From: Ktedonobacteria bacterium brp13
GTDB taxonomy: Bacteria; Chloroflexota; Ktedonobacteria; Ktedonobacterales; Ktedonobacteraceae
DNA length: 64,000 nucleotides
NCBI GenBank assembly: GCA_015099395.1
Contig: AP024096.1
Span: 6,613,485-6,677,484 of the forward strand
Direction: 5' to 3'
A program made the position numbers and the translations under genes. This document shows positions 17,494 through 25,615 of the stretch, in pieces. The notes below the pieces were generated by a model. It was not told the origin of the DNA, did not search any database, and saw only the letters and a program-made list of their open reading frames with translations. Positions within the stretch are counted from its first letter, which is position 1. Each line of letters opens with the position of its first letter.

Positions 17494-18372
17494 ATGTCAT
17501 TTACGTATAAGCAGGGTCTGGTCAGGTGTCAGGGCCTTGATGCTAGCGAATTGGCTGAGATTAAGCAGCTGGCGGAGCTCTGTAATCAGCATGATGGGCT
17601 CGATCTGAAGTTGAATTGGAACACTTTGCGCAGTCGTCCGGTGGACCAGTTGAACGATTTTCTTTTTTACGCTGATGGTCAACTGGTAGGTTTTCTACCG
17701 CTTTTTAGCTTCAATGCACAGGAGGGTGAGATCAGTGGTATGGTTCATCCTGCCTATCGTCGGCGTGGCATTTTTACGCAGCTCTTTGAGGCAGTGCGCC
17801 AGGAGAGCGTGAGCCGTGGTCTGCCTAGCCTGCTCCTGATTGTTGAGCAGGCTTCTCCCGCTGGTCAGGCCTTTGCAAAGGGACTATCGACTACATACGA
17901 TCATAGTGAGTATAAGATGGCGTTGGGCGAACTACGTCTGCCTGCTATTCTGAATGAGCGCTTACTCTTCCGGGTGGCTCGTTCTGCAGATCTGCCGTTG
18001 CTATCGCGCATCACTGCTCAGGCCTTTGGTATGCCAGATGAAACCGTAGATTGGTATACTGATCATTCTCTAACCACGCCCAATCATTATTACTATGTTG
18101 GAGAGATAGATGGGGCCGTCATTGGCAAGATAGATGTTTTTCTTACGGATGAAGCGGCGCTCATCCTTGGCTTTGCCGTTGTGCCTGAACTACGTGGTCA
18201 GGGCTATGGACGCCAGATTCTGACTCATACGGTGCAGGAGTTAATGAATATGGGCCAGCAGAACGTCTGGCTTGAAGTCTTGACCGAGAATAGGCGTGCC
18301 CTCTCGCTCTACCAATCCTGCGGCTTTAATGAGACCGGTAGCTATGACTATTACCGCTTACTGCTGGGCTAA
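17494..18372 (+). CDS. Double GNAT-domain N-acetyltransferase
   Basis: A 292-residue protein with two GNAT folds. The first (about 1-135) has VHPAYRRRGIFTQLFEAV in the acetyl-CoA loop region, the second (about 150-290) VPELRGQGYGRQILTHTV, the classic Q/R-x-x-G-x-G/A loop, followed by VWLEVLTENRRALSLYQSCGF. The double arrangement resembles mycothiol synthase-like acetyltransferases in shape, but the substrate cannot be assigned. It follows the FemAB-like gene on the same strand by 69 bp and has AAAGGA upstream of the ATG, so the two may be cotranscribed. Confidence 0.88.
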   Translation: MSFTYKQGLVRCQGLDASELAEIKQLAELCNQHDGLDLKLNWNTLRSRPVDQLNDFLFYADGQLVGFLPLFSFNAQEGEISGMVHPAYRRRGIFTQLFEAVRQESVSRGLPSLLLIVEQASPAGQAFAKGLSTTYDHSEYKMALGELRLPAILNERLLFRVARSADLPLLSRITAQAFGMPDETVDWYTDHSLTTPNHYYYVGEIDGAVIGKIDVFLTDEAALILGFAVVPELRGQGYGRQILTHTVQELMNMGQQNVWLEVLTENRRALSLYQSCGFNETGSYDYYRLLLG

Positions 18373-18517
18373 AGGTCCGAGTCCGAGTATGAGCGAAGAC
18401 CAGACCAGAAGTCACTTATCCTCTAGTTGATCTAGCATTTCCCTGTTCTGCCCCTCTGCCGAGTCGATTGATGGTAAAGGTAACGATATACAGTTGTATG
18501 CAGAACGGGGAATATCA

Positions 18518-19759
18518 ATGAAACGAATATATCTGCTACCCCTTTTACTCATCATTCTGCTGACCGGGGTCGTCGGAGGAGCCCTTTTCTGGAATCGTTA
18601 TTCGCACGGCTTCTCCCTACGTTTCCCGTCAGCGCAAAACTATGTCTATTATACAGTGAAGGATGCACACGGCTTTGTGCTGGCGCGTGCTCCCAGAGGC
18701 AATAATGGACAACCAGTTGGTGCGCTGCAAGCGCTGATTCCGCTGGGAAATAGCTTTGGACTGGCCACAACCGATGCGATCATCTCGCTACAACTTTCGC
18801 CTGATGGTCGCTATCTGGCAATCGATGGCAATCGTGATCATGGCGAGCAGGTCTGGATGTACGATGTCGAGCAGTCAGCTGTCTCTTATAAGCCAGCGGC
18901 TGTGATGGGCAATTTTCTGCGCTGGCTCCCCAATGGGAATGGACATACCTTCTTATACCGTCCGATGTTTCCGTTAGGTCCCGCTGCTCCGCTGGATAAT
19001 GGCGTCTGGAATCCGGGTTTATGGACGGTTGATGCTGAGAGTGGTGTGCACCAGAATATAAATCTGGGTGTGCCTTCCGCCGCTATTATTGATGCTGTCC
19101 CGTCGCCGGATGGCTCGCGTATCATCTATTCGGTTGGGAGTGGTCTGGGCCAGGGCAGCGATACGTATGTGATGAGCAGCGACGGCTCTGCGCGTACCCA
19201 TCTTTTTCGTGCGAGCGGCCTGGAGTCGATTACCGGTCTCTTTACATGGTCACCTGATGGCTCGCGGATCGCGTATGAACGGTTGGCAGATAGTCCGGCA
19301 CCATATCGTCCGGCAGGTCTCTGGACCATGAGTAGTCAGGGTGGTCAGCAGCAGCGTCTGGCTGATGTGGATGGTGGACATGGGTATATGCCTGCCTGGT
19401 CACCGGATGGGGAGAAGCTTGCGTTTGTGGTGCGTATGAATGCTGACAATCGTCAGGCGGATCTCCAGTCGCAGGAACTTCAAGCCGCGATTGGTGTCTT
19501 TGATCTTCGGCACAATCAGGCGCGTATTGTGGCTTCATCAGCCCAGACTGGCCTGCAATTAAATATCGATCCTACGTGGTCTGGTGATAGTGAGCAGGTC
19601 ATCTTTACGGCTCTTAATCCTGCTAACCGCGACCTGGGAGCCACATCACGCTACTGGTCGGCCTCACTCATCTCGCATAGCACACGGGTAGGTCAGGCGG
19701 ATCAGACCCAGGTGGTGCCGCTGTCCCCTGTATACTCGCATGTTGTAGCCTGGGAGTAA
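18518..19759 (+). CDS. Membrane-anchored TolB/PD40-type beta-propeller protein
   Basis: The product (413 residues) starts MKRIYLLPLLLIILLTGVVGGALFW, an N-terminal anchor or signal peptide, and continues as an extracytoplasmic beta-propeller. Propeller blades of the WD40-like/PD40 type are visible as repeated LSPDGRYLAI, PSPDGSRIIYSV, WSPDGSRIAYERL and WSPDGEKLAFVV. Such domains usually bind partner proteins or polysaccharides. I placed the start at the ATG 18518, since ACGGGGAA lies just upstream; an ATG at 18494 lacks a ribosome binding site. The stop is followed after six bases by an M23 peptidase gene, whose ribosome binding site lies in the end of this gene, so the two are very likely one operon. 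Confidence 0.85.
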   Translation: MKRIYLLPLLLIILLTGVVGGALFWNRYSHGFSLRFPSAQNYVYYTVKDAHGFVLARAPRGNNGQPVGALQALIPLGNSFGLATTDAIISLQLSPDGRYLAIDGNRDHGEQVWMYDVEQSAVSYKPAAVMGNFLRWLPNGNGHTFLYRPMFPLGPAAPLDNGVWNPGLWTVDAESGVHQNINLGVPSAAIIDAVPSPDGSRIIYSVGSGLGQGSDTYVMSSDGSARTHLFRASGLESITGLFTWSPDGSRIAYERLADSPAPYRPAGLWTMSSQGGQQQRLADVDGGHGYMPAWSPDGEKLAFVVRMNADNRQADLQSQELQAAIGVFDLRHNQARIVASSAQTGLQLNIDPTWSGDSEQVIFTALNPANRDLGATSRYWSASLISHSTRVGQADQTQVVPLSPVYSHVVAWE

Positions 19760-19765
19760 CCTCGC

Positions 19766-21052
19766 ATGAATCTTCTCTGGTCTCAGTATTCTCGGTGTCG
19801 TCCGCGTCTTGTGCTATCCTTTTCTCTATTGCTCGTGGGGCTGGCGTTTGTCGTAAGTCTCTTTGGACCTGACTCTGGTCTGTCGTTAGTGGCCTTACGC
19901 GCCATGGGCATGGAGATGACCTATGCTGCCTCTGCACAGGCGCAGTTTCATCACTATTCTCGCTATATCCAGCCTTTTATGTATAGACCTTATTACGGAA
20001 ATCGTCCAATTGTGCAGCGTGCGGTCTCCTTTTTTGATCATGATGAGCCATGGTACGCTGATGACGGTGTTTTTGTACGTTATGATGGCGTAACCTGGCG
20101 TGGTGATAACTCGTCAGTCTATGACTGTACGGCACATATGAGTTGCTATGATGGTCATAACGGCTATGATATGAACTTTTCTTTTGAGCCGGTTTTGAGT
20201 GCTGCTGCCGGGACTGTCATCCGTGCTGGCTGGTACAATCCACTCAATCACAACTCTTCTTTTGGTCTGTGGGTTGCGATCAATCATGGGAATGGTGTCA
20301 TTACGTCATATGGTCATCTGAGTGCCTTGTTGGTGAGGGTCGGTGATCGAGTTGGCGCACAGTGGCAGATTGGAACGAGCGGCACGACTGGTGATTCCTC
20401 TGGTCCCCATCTGCATATGTCGACTTACCTGGAGCCAGACTGGGCGGCGACCGATCCCTTTGGTTGGTCTGGGCGTTCGGCTGACCCCAATCCGGCACCC
20501 GATTATTATCTCTGGGTACCGCATCCGACCGCTCGTACAATCGTCCCCTACCTGGGTGGGAATCGTGCTTACCCTGGAGCCACACTGGTCGACGATGGCG
20601 GTCGTGGCTGGAGCGCGACGGGTTTTTGGCGAGCCTCTGTGTACAACACTGATTTTCGTGGTGGCCTCCATTATACTTTTTCGTCGCCAGGGGCTACCTC
20701 TGCTACCGCAACCTGGCGACCAGTGATTCCTGCTGATGGCTACTACGAGGTAGGGGCCTACATCGACGATACCCATGCAACCAGTAGCTGGGTTCCCTAT
20801 ACGGTCTATAGCGCCAATCCGTTCAATCCTTACGGTCAGATTATCCATACTATTCGTGTCGATACCTCGCATATTGGTGTCTTCTGGGGGCCCTTTGGTA
20901 CGGTGGATACCGGTACACGCTGGATCAGTCTGGGGACCTACTACTTCCATCGTGGTACTGCAGGCAGCGTCGTGATGAGTAATGACACAGGTGAGCATGG
21001 CGCTGAAATCGCTGCCGATGCCATCGAGTTCGTGCGTACAGCGAGTTGGTAA
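19766..21052 (+). CDS. Secreted M23-family peptidoglycan endopeptidase with C-terminal golvesin-like domain
   Basis: A zinc-dependent LytM-type endopeptidase (428 residues). After an N-terminal hydrophobic segment (LVLSFSLLLVGLAFVVSLFG, about 12-31) the catalytic domain shows HNGYDMNF (about residue 131, with the metal-binding His and Asp), WVAINHGNGVITSYGHLS and SSGPHLHMS (HxH near 215). This metal-ligand set is complete, so activity is expected. The C-terminal part (from about 285: GFWRASVYNTDFRGG and ADGYYEVGAYI) resembles golvesin-type carbohydrate- or wall-associated domains. It follows the propeller protein by six bases and uses GGGAG within the previous gene's end. It should act outside the membrane on cell wall peptides. 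Confidence 0.9.
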   Translation: MNLLWSQYSRCRPRLVLSFSLLLVGLAFVVSLFGPDSGLSLVALRAMGMEMTYAASAQAQFHHYSRYIQPFMYRPYYGNRPIVQRAVSFFDHDEPWYADDGVFVRYDGVTWRGDNSSVYDCTAHMSCYDGHNGYDMNFSFEPVLSAAAGTVIRAGWYNPLNHNSSFGLWVAINHGNGVITSYGHLSALLVRVGDRVGAQWQIGTSGTTGDSSGPHLHMSTYLEPDWAATDPFGWSGRSADPNPAPDYYLWVPHPTARTIVPYLGGNRAYPGATLVDDGGRGWSATGFWRASVYNTDFRGGLHYTFSSPGATSATATWRPVIPADGYYEVGAYIDDTHATSSWVPYTVYSANPFNPYGQIIHTIRVDTSHIGVFWGPFGTVDTGTRWISLGTYYFHRGTAGSVVMSNDTGEHGAEIAADAIEFVRTASW

Positions 21053-21187
21053 GTATGTCGGTATGTCTGTATTGTCTCTGTGTACAAATTTATCAGACTG
21101 CTAAAAAATACATAATTTGTGGTAGTGACATTCGTAATTATGTTCCCTCTTGTAGACTAGAAATAGATAGAAATAAGGAGTGGCGCA

Positions 21188-22780
21188 ATGAGCAGAGGTA
21201 GGAATGAGCACCAGAATGGCGAACAGGGGGAGGAGAAGGGGGGATCACTATTCCAGACCCGCAATGGCAACCATAAAGAGGTGATCGTTGCATTAGAGCA
21301 AAATGAGCGCCATGATGCTCTGTTATTGGCGGAGAAGCAGATACATGAGTATGCTCTGGAATTGCAACGTATCCAGTCGATATTGGAGAGCGTGCAGGCT
21401 ATTGTCGATGTGATGACAGCCCGTGAGCAGCGCACTGACGATCTCTCTTCACCGCTACCGGAACCCCTCTGGTATGAGTTAGCGACCCTGACGCGTGGTG
21501 CTCGTTTTCTTGCTCTGGTACGTTCTGTGCTGTGCTGTCAGCATGTTGTGCTCACCGAACTCGTCCCCGATGGGACGCAGTTCTCACCTTTGTGGAGTAC
21601 AGAGCAGTGGCCCGCAATGGACGCACATAGCAGCGATGGACCAAATCTGCTGCGTAACATTCGTATCGATACATTGTGTTGTGATGCTGAGCAGCTTGCG
21701 CGTTTCCGAGCTGGAGAACTGCTATCTATCGATCATACGCTCTCGTTATTCACAGTGCCAGTTGCGCAGCAGGTCATGGTCCCATTGCTGTACCAGGGTG
21801 AACTGTTCGGTGCTCTGGCGCTGGCCTATAGCGATAGAGATAGCCAATCCGCGCATACTGGTCTACAGGCAGGTGCTATAAGTGACCCATTACATGCGCA
21901 GGACGTTGCACTCCTCAAAATCATCATTCATCTTGCCGCGCTCCTGCTACAGGGGGAGCGTGAACAGCGTGAAAAAGATCGCTATGTGCAGGCGTGGCAG
22001 ATTGCCAGGGACGAGGTCGAGCACCTGCGCGCTATGCGGCAGAGCTGTCTGGCAGTGATCAATCGTGAGTTTCGGGCCTCTCTGCTCAATATGCAGCATG
22101 CCAGCGAGATCATTCGCGATCATGAGAGCAGCAATGCACTGAGTAAAGAGTTTGCACTGGATATCAGTGCGGATGCCCGTCGCATTATACATATGATTGA
22201 ACATATGACTGATATTGCTCAATGGGAGGATAGTGTTGTCAAACTGTATGCGACCTGGCTGAATATGAATACGCTCATTACTGATGTCATCCATCAATGG
22301 AGCATGGTGTTGTCTCGTTGCCATCTGCATGTGCAGGCACATCTGGCAACGGCGCTGCCACTCTTGCGCGGCGAGCGCAATAATCTCTGCTGTGTCATTA
22401 ATGCACTTGTAGATCGTGCTATTCGCCATACCCCTCAGGGAAATGAGCTGATTATTAGTAGTCACGTTGAAGAGCGTCTGGTGTATGTCAGTGTTCAGTG
22501 CCGTACCGTGCATATTCCTTTTACCATCCTTGAGAATATCTTCTCTGGCTCCTTCCGCTCCTTTCTCCCCACTTCTTCAGCGGATGCTCTCTATTTGCAT
22601 TCTCCATCGACCCCTGCGCTCAATTCCTCCGATTATCCTGAACATCCTGATTCATCTGCCGCTACTAAATCCTCTAAAAGCTCGTTGCATGAGATCGTAG
22701 CGCGCCATGGTGGTCGTCTCTGGGCTGAGAGCACGCCTGGTAAAGGGTTCGAGTTCTCCTTTACTGTTCGGTATGCATAA
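21188..22780 (+). CDS. GAF-containing histidine kinase-like protein, degenerate catalytic core
   Basis: A cytosolic 530-residue protein with an N-terminal coiled coil (about 30-75), a GAF-like sensor region (about 95-260, VPLLYQGELFGALALAY), and a C-terminal histidine-kinase-like part. Where the phosphoacceptor region is expected it reads INREFRASLLNMQHASEIIRD: the His of the usual H-E-x-R-x-P is Arg. The N box reads INALVDRAIRHTP, where the second Asn of NLLxNAIKYTP is Arg, and I find no G1 box (DxGxGI). The last box GGRLWAESTPGKGFEFSFTV is intact. So it keeps the fold but has lost residues for phosphotransfer and ATP binding. It may act as a signalling scaffold or sensor without kinase activity. 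AAGGAG precedes ATG 21188. Confidence 0.8.
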   Translation: MSRGRNEHQNGEQGEEKGGSLFQTRNGNHKEVIVALEQNERHDALLLAEKQIHEYALELQRIQSILESVQAIVDVMTAREQRTDDLSSPLPEPLWYELATLTRGARFLALVRSVLCCQHVVLTELVPDGTQFSPLWSTEQWPAMDAHSSDGPNLLRNIRIDTLCCDAEQLARFRAGELLSIDHTLSLFTVPVAQQVMVPLLYQGELFGALALAYSDRDSQSAHTGLQAGAISDPLHAQDVALLKIIIHLAALLLQGEREQREKDRYVQAWQIARDEVEHLRAMRQSCLAVINREFRASLLNMQHASEIIRDHESSNALSKEFALDISADARRIIHMIEHMTDIAQWEDSVVKLYATWLNMNTLITDVIHQWSMVLSRCHLHVQAHLATALPLLRGERNNLCCVINALVDRAIRHTPQGNELIISSHVEERLVYVSVQCRTVHIPFTILENIFSGSFRSFLPTSSADALYLHSPSTPALNSSDYPEHPDSSAATKSSKSSLHEIVARHGGRLWAESTPGKGFEFSFTVRYA

Positions 22781-23002
22781 AGATCACAACTTCCGAGTAA
22801 CACATTTTGTCCATTCGATATCTCTCCTCATGGTACGTTTTAGTGATTAGAGGAAACAGTATGAACGATTGTGAAACGCGATGGTGCGAGCTGTCTCGAT
22901 ATTCCTGGCTGTTACGTAATAGAGTTAAGAAATACTATAACAGTGTATTGAGCAGCATGATGAGCTATTCATTCATGCATATGTTTAGAGACTAAAAATA
23001 CT

Positions 23003-23075
23003 TACTACTTATCTGAACACTTGAGTGCAGAGCACTAGCGACGCCAGTCGCGTTGGTGTTCGGAATAAGATCTTA
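23003..23075 (+). repeat. Three-way-junction dispersed element, copy 1
   Basis: Reads TACTACTTATCTGAACAC, then a GTGC-AGA-GCAC hairpin, then a GCGAC-GCCA-GTCGC hairpin, then GTGTTCGGAATAAGATC. The outer arms TCTGAACAC and GTGTTCGGA pair, with one G-U. It ends 23 bases upstream of the ATG at 23099. The rest of 22781-23002 has no supported gene. Confidence 0.85.
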
Positions 23076-23098
23076 AGGTATTGAGGGAGATAAATCTT

Positions 23099-23371
23099 AT
23101 GGGTCAAAGCAGAGGTTGTTTAACCAATACGATCCTTTTTCTGATAATCGTGTTCATCCCTGTGGTCGGTCATATCATTGAAACCGTCTTCTTGCTTGAG
23201 GATGACCATTCGCCACTGGGGAAAGTACTGTGGCTCGTGCTGATCTGGGCCGTACCATTTGTGGGACCATTACTGTACCTGCTCTTCGGCCAGCGCCCTG
23301 TGCGTCATGCGCCGATCTCGTTTGGTCAATCCAGCTACGTTCCCCCCCAACAGCAATACTATCAGCACTAG
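23099..23371 (+). CDS. Small PLDc_N-domain membrane protein
   Basis: About 90 residues with two hydrophobic helices (NTILFLIIVFIPVVGHIIETVFLL and VLWLVLIWAVPFVGPLLYLLFG). The spacing and the ending VPFVGPLLYLLFGQRP match the phospholipase-D-nuclease N-terminal (PLDc_N) membrane domain, which is common as a stand-alone small protein of unknown role. A Pro/Gln/Tyr-rich tail (SYVPPQQQYYQ) follows. I prefer ATG 23099 after GAGGGAGA; an in-frame TTG at 23081 is possible but lacks a good ribosome binding site. A dispersed structured repeat lies immediately upstream, and a terminator hairpin follows. Confidence 0.75.
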   Translation: MGQSRGCLTNTILFLIIVFIPVVGHIIETVFLLEDDHSPLGKVLWLVLIWAVPFVGPLLYLLFGQRPVRHAPISFGQSSYVPPQQQYYQH

Positions 23372-23409
23372 AACTGCAGCAATAGCGTTGCTACCTGATA
23401 GCTATTATA

Positions 23410-23450
23410 GAAAACCTGGCGAATGAGAGATTGTTTGCCAGGCTTTTTCT
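23410..23450 (+). terminator. Intrinsic terminator
   Basis: GAAAACCTGGC and GCCAGGCTTTTTC form a stem (CCTGGC/GCCAGG plus an A/T extension), and the right arm ends in the run CTTTTT. It follows the small PLDc_N gene and precedes the thiolase gene. Confidence 0.75.
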
Positions 23451-23548
23451 ATTGTGCTAGATTCTGCTGCTATCTAGCAGTGTAATTGACCTGCGTAATG
23501 ATATAAATATGAATGAAGGCGTATGTTATTACAAAGGAGTAAGCAGGT

Positions 23549-24739
23549 ATGGATAACGTCGGTAGAACAGGTATGCCGCGTGAGGCTGTGGTTGTTGATG
23601 CCCTACGAACCCCGGTCGGCAGGCGTGGAGGACAGCTTAAAGGATGGCATCCCACTGATCTTTTAGCACATGTGCTGAGTGCACTGGTAGCCCGTGTAGG
23701 GCTTGACCCTGTATTGATTGATGATGTAATCGTTGGCTGTGTCAGCCAGGTTGGTGAGCAGAGTACGAATATTGCACGGAACGCATTACTGGGTGCTGGA
23801 CTTCCTGAATCTGTGCCGGGCACAACTATTGATCGGCAGTGTGGTTCGAGTCAGCAGGCTCTCCACTTCGCGGCACAGGGTGTGTTGAGTGGTGCGTATG
23901 ACATTGCGATCGCTGCTGGTGTAGAGTCGATGACGCGGGTACCTATGGGTTCTTCTGCGCTGGAGGCTGATCCCTTTGGTGAGCGGATGCAGCAGCGCTA
24001 TGCTGGACGTCTGGTCCATCAAGGGGTGAGTGCGGAGATGATCGCTCAACAGTGGGGATTGACGCGTGAAGAGTTGGATGCGTTGAGTCTGCAGAGTCAT
24101 CAGCGAGCAGCCCGCGCAACACGTGAGGGTCGTTTTGTGACCCAGCTATTGGCTATCCCTGTAACTGGCGAGAATAATGCGTTGACGCTTTTTGAACATG
24201 ACGAAGGGATCCGCTACGATTCCAGTCTGGAGCGCCTGGCTGCGCTCAAAGCAGCCTTTCGGCCCGATGGTGTGATCACAGCGGGCAATTCTTCACAGAT
24301 TAGCGATGGTGCCTCTGCTGTCATGGTCATGGAACGTACGCTGGCGGAGCGGCTGGGCTTGCGCCCGCGTGCGCGTTTCCATGCGTTTGCAGTGGCTGCG
24401 GCTGATCCTGTTCTGATGCTTACCGCCCCTATCCCTGCGACGCGTAAAGTATTAGCGAAAGCCGCTCTGACCCTGGATGAGATCGATTTGATCGAGATCA
24501 ACGAGGCGTTTGCGAGCGTTGTGCTGGCGTGGCAGCGTGAAATGGAGCTCAAGGATCTGGAGCGCGTGAATGTTAATGGTGGTGCTATCGCCCTTGGTCA
24601 TCCCCTGGGTGCCTCTGGGACACGCCTCTTCACAGTCTTACTGAATGAATTAGAACGTAGCGCCGGGCGTTATGGTCTGCAAACCATGTGTGAAGGCGGC
24701 GGTATGGCGAATGCATTAATTATTGAGCGTCTGGAGTAG
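23549..24739 (+). CDS. Thiolase (acetyl-CoA C-acyltransferase/acetyltransferase)
   Basis: A full-length (396 residues) thiolase that condenses or cleaves acyl-CoA units. The nucleophile Cys98 is in DRQCGSSQQALHF, followed by AGVESMTRVPMGS. The NEAFAS motif, His351 in GHPLGASG and the second Cys381 in MCEGGGMAN complete the active site. The order and length fit family members acting in fatty acid degradation or acetoacetyl-CoA formation. Which direction dominates cannot be told, as no other beta-oxidation gene is adjacent. The ATG at 23549 follows AAAGGAGT. The gene stands alone and is separated from the methionine operon by about 270 bp with a hairpin and a promoter. Confidence 0.93.
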   Translation: MDNVGRTGMPREAVVVDALRTPVGRRGGQLKGWHPTDLLAHVLSALVARVGLDPVLIDDVIVGCVSQVGEQSTNIARNALLGAGLPESVPGTTIDRQCGSSQQALHFAAQGVLSGAYDIAIAAGVESMTRVPMGSSALEADPFGERMQQRYAGRLVHQGVSAEMIAQQWGLTREELDALSLQSHQRAARATREGRFVTQLLAIPVTGENNALTLFEHDEGIRYDSSLERLAALKAAFRPDGVITAGNSSQISDGASAVMVMERTLAERLGLRPRARFHAFAVAAADPVLMLTAPIPATRKVLAKAALTLDEIDLIEINEAFASVVLAWQREMELKDLERVNVNGGAIALGHPLGASGTRLFTVLLNELERSAGRYGLQTMCEGGGMANALIIERLE

Positions 24740-24816
24740 TACACTAGTATACGTTTTGTATACGATAGTATCGTGATATCTGACCATTAATGAGGTAGAG
24801 TGCAATGTACTTGATT

Positions 24817-24862
24817 GCCCCTGACTCAGCCTTTTTGCGTAGTGAAAAGGTGGAGCAGGGGC
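24817..24862 (+). terminator. Hairpin after the thiolase gene, no T-run
   Basis: The arms GCCCCTGACTCAGCCTTTTT and AAAAGGTGGAGCAGGGGC are complementary with small bulges. Without a T-tract, this may be a weak terminator or part of the leader region. Positions are approximate. Confidence 0.4.
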
Positions 24863-24905
24863 CTACTATGTGTAAAGTGTACACTCAATTGTTACGTTTG
24901 TGGTC

Positions 24906-24935
24906 TTGACAGTGTTTTCTTTCGTTAGGTATACT
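24906..24935 (+). promoter_or_regulatory. Sigma-70-type promoter of the methionine operon
   Basis: TTGACA (24906-24911), 18-base spacer, TATACT (24930-24935), about 75 bases upstream of the SAM-I aptamer. Near-consensus housekeeping promoter. Confidence 0.85.
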
Positions 24936-25008
24936 GTTTACAACATACAAGATTAGTCGCACTTTACCAAATAGAATCATTCAAAATAAAATAGTGCAGT
25001 AATAACTG

Positions 25009-25170
25009 CTCTCATCCAGAGAGGTGGAGGGAAACGGCCCTGTGAAGCCCGGCAACCCACTTTGCAACGTTGCAAGTAGGGTGCCAATTCCGGCAAGATA
25101 CGTGATATGTGTGCTTGCAAGATGAGGGGAACAGCAATGTAGCAGCCCCCTACAAAAGAGGGGCTTTTTT
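25009..25170 (+). promoter_or_regulatory. SAM-I (S-box) riboswitch with expression platform
   Basis: The aptamer runs from about 25009 to 25127. P1 arms CTCATC (25011-25016) and GATGAG (25121-25126) enclose the conserved SAM-I core: AGAGAGGTGGAGGGAAACGGCCCTGTGAA (about 25018-25046, quoted in part), CCCGGCAACC, then GGTGCCAATTCCGGCA (25080-25095). A terminator follows. By family, SAM binding stabilises P1 and termination. No gene lies between it and the downstream T-box, so both devices sit in one leader of the metX operon. Confidence 0.95.
25144..25170 (+). terminator. Terminator of the SAM-I riboswitch
   Basis: AGCCCC (25144-25149) pairs with GGGGCT (25160-25165), followed by a run of T to 25170. 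Under the SAM-I model this forms when SAM is bound. Confidence 0.9.
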
Positions 25171-25224
25171 GTTACCTGTTTCCTGGATCAAAATCGTACT
25201 TTACAACCACGGGAATATTGAAAG

Positions 25225-25586
25225 AACGTTGACGAGGAAGAGTAAATAGTATGGGCGGCTACAGAGAGCTGACGATGATGAGATGTCAGCGCCGTACCGG
25301 TATTGAATATGGCCTCTGAGTTGCTGGTTGAACGCCATTTTTAGGTCAGTAAGCCGAGCCGTTAGCCGCGTTATGGCCGTAGTGTCGTTGCCTTCTCCTG
25401 TTGTTCTGTCATTATTGTTCAGCAGTGGATAACAGACCTGTTCTTTCCCCTGAAAAGGTAGGAGGAGATCAGGAACAGATTGGATGCAGCAACACTCATA
25501 AAGGTTTCGTGCCGTGAGGCGCAAACAAATCAGGGTGGTACCGCGAAGACGTTTACCCCTCGCCCCTGTAGGGTGAGGGGTATTTT
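25225..25586 (+). promoter_or_regulatory. T-box riboswitch with methionine specifier
   Basis: Stem I landmarks are in order: GACGAGGAAGAGTA (25231-25244), ACAGAGAGC (25261-25269), and the specifier loop TTGAAT-ATG-GCCTCTGAG, giving ATG at 25309-25311. The T-box sequence AGGGTGGTACCGCG is at 25532-25545. The terminator arms ACCCCTCGCCC (25555-25565) and GGGTGAGGGGT (25571-25581) are followed by ATTTTG. By family, uncharged tRNA-Met binds and prevents termination. The methionine specifier agrees with the downstream methionine genes. It lies downstream of the SAM-I terminator, so transcription must pass two checkpoints in series. Confidence 0.95.
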
Positions 25587-25615
25587 GTTCCCATTTCCAG
25601 GAAGGAGTGCACGCG

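Noticed and set aside
20306..20998. 230-codon minus-strand frame within the M23 peptidase gene
   Set aside because: Shadow frame of a gene with clear catalytic motifs; the antisense protein resembles nothing.
22807..22995. 62-codon frame upstream of the first dispersed element
   Set aside because: No recognisable ribosome binding site, no hydrophobic or conserved segment.
23003..23075. Element copies as tRNA or rho-independent terminators
   Set aside because: Three stems, but no acceptor end, no anticodon arm of proper size and no T-run; position before start codons speaks against a terminator.
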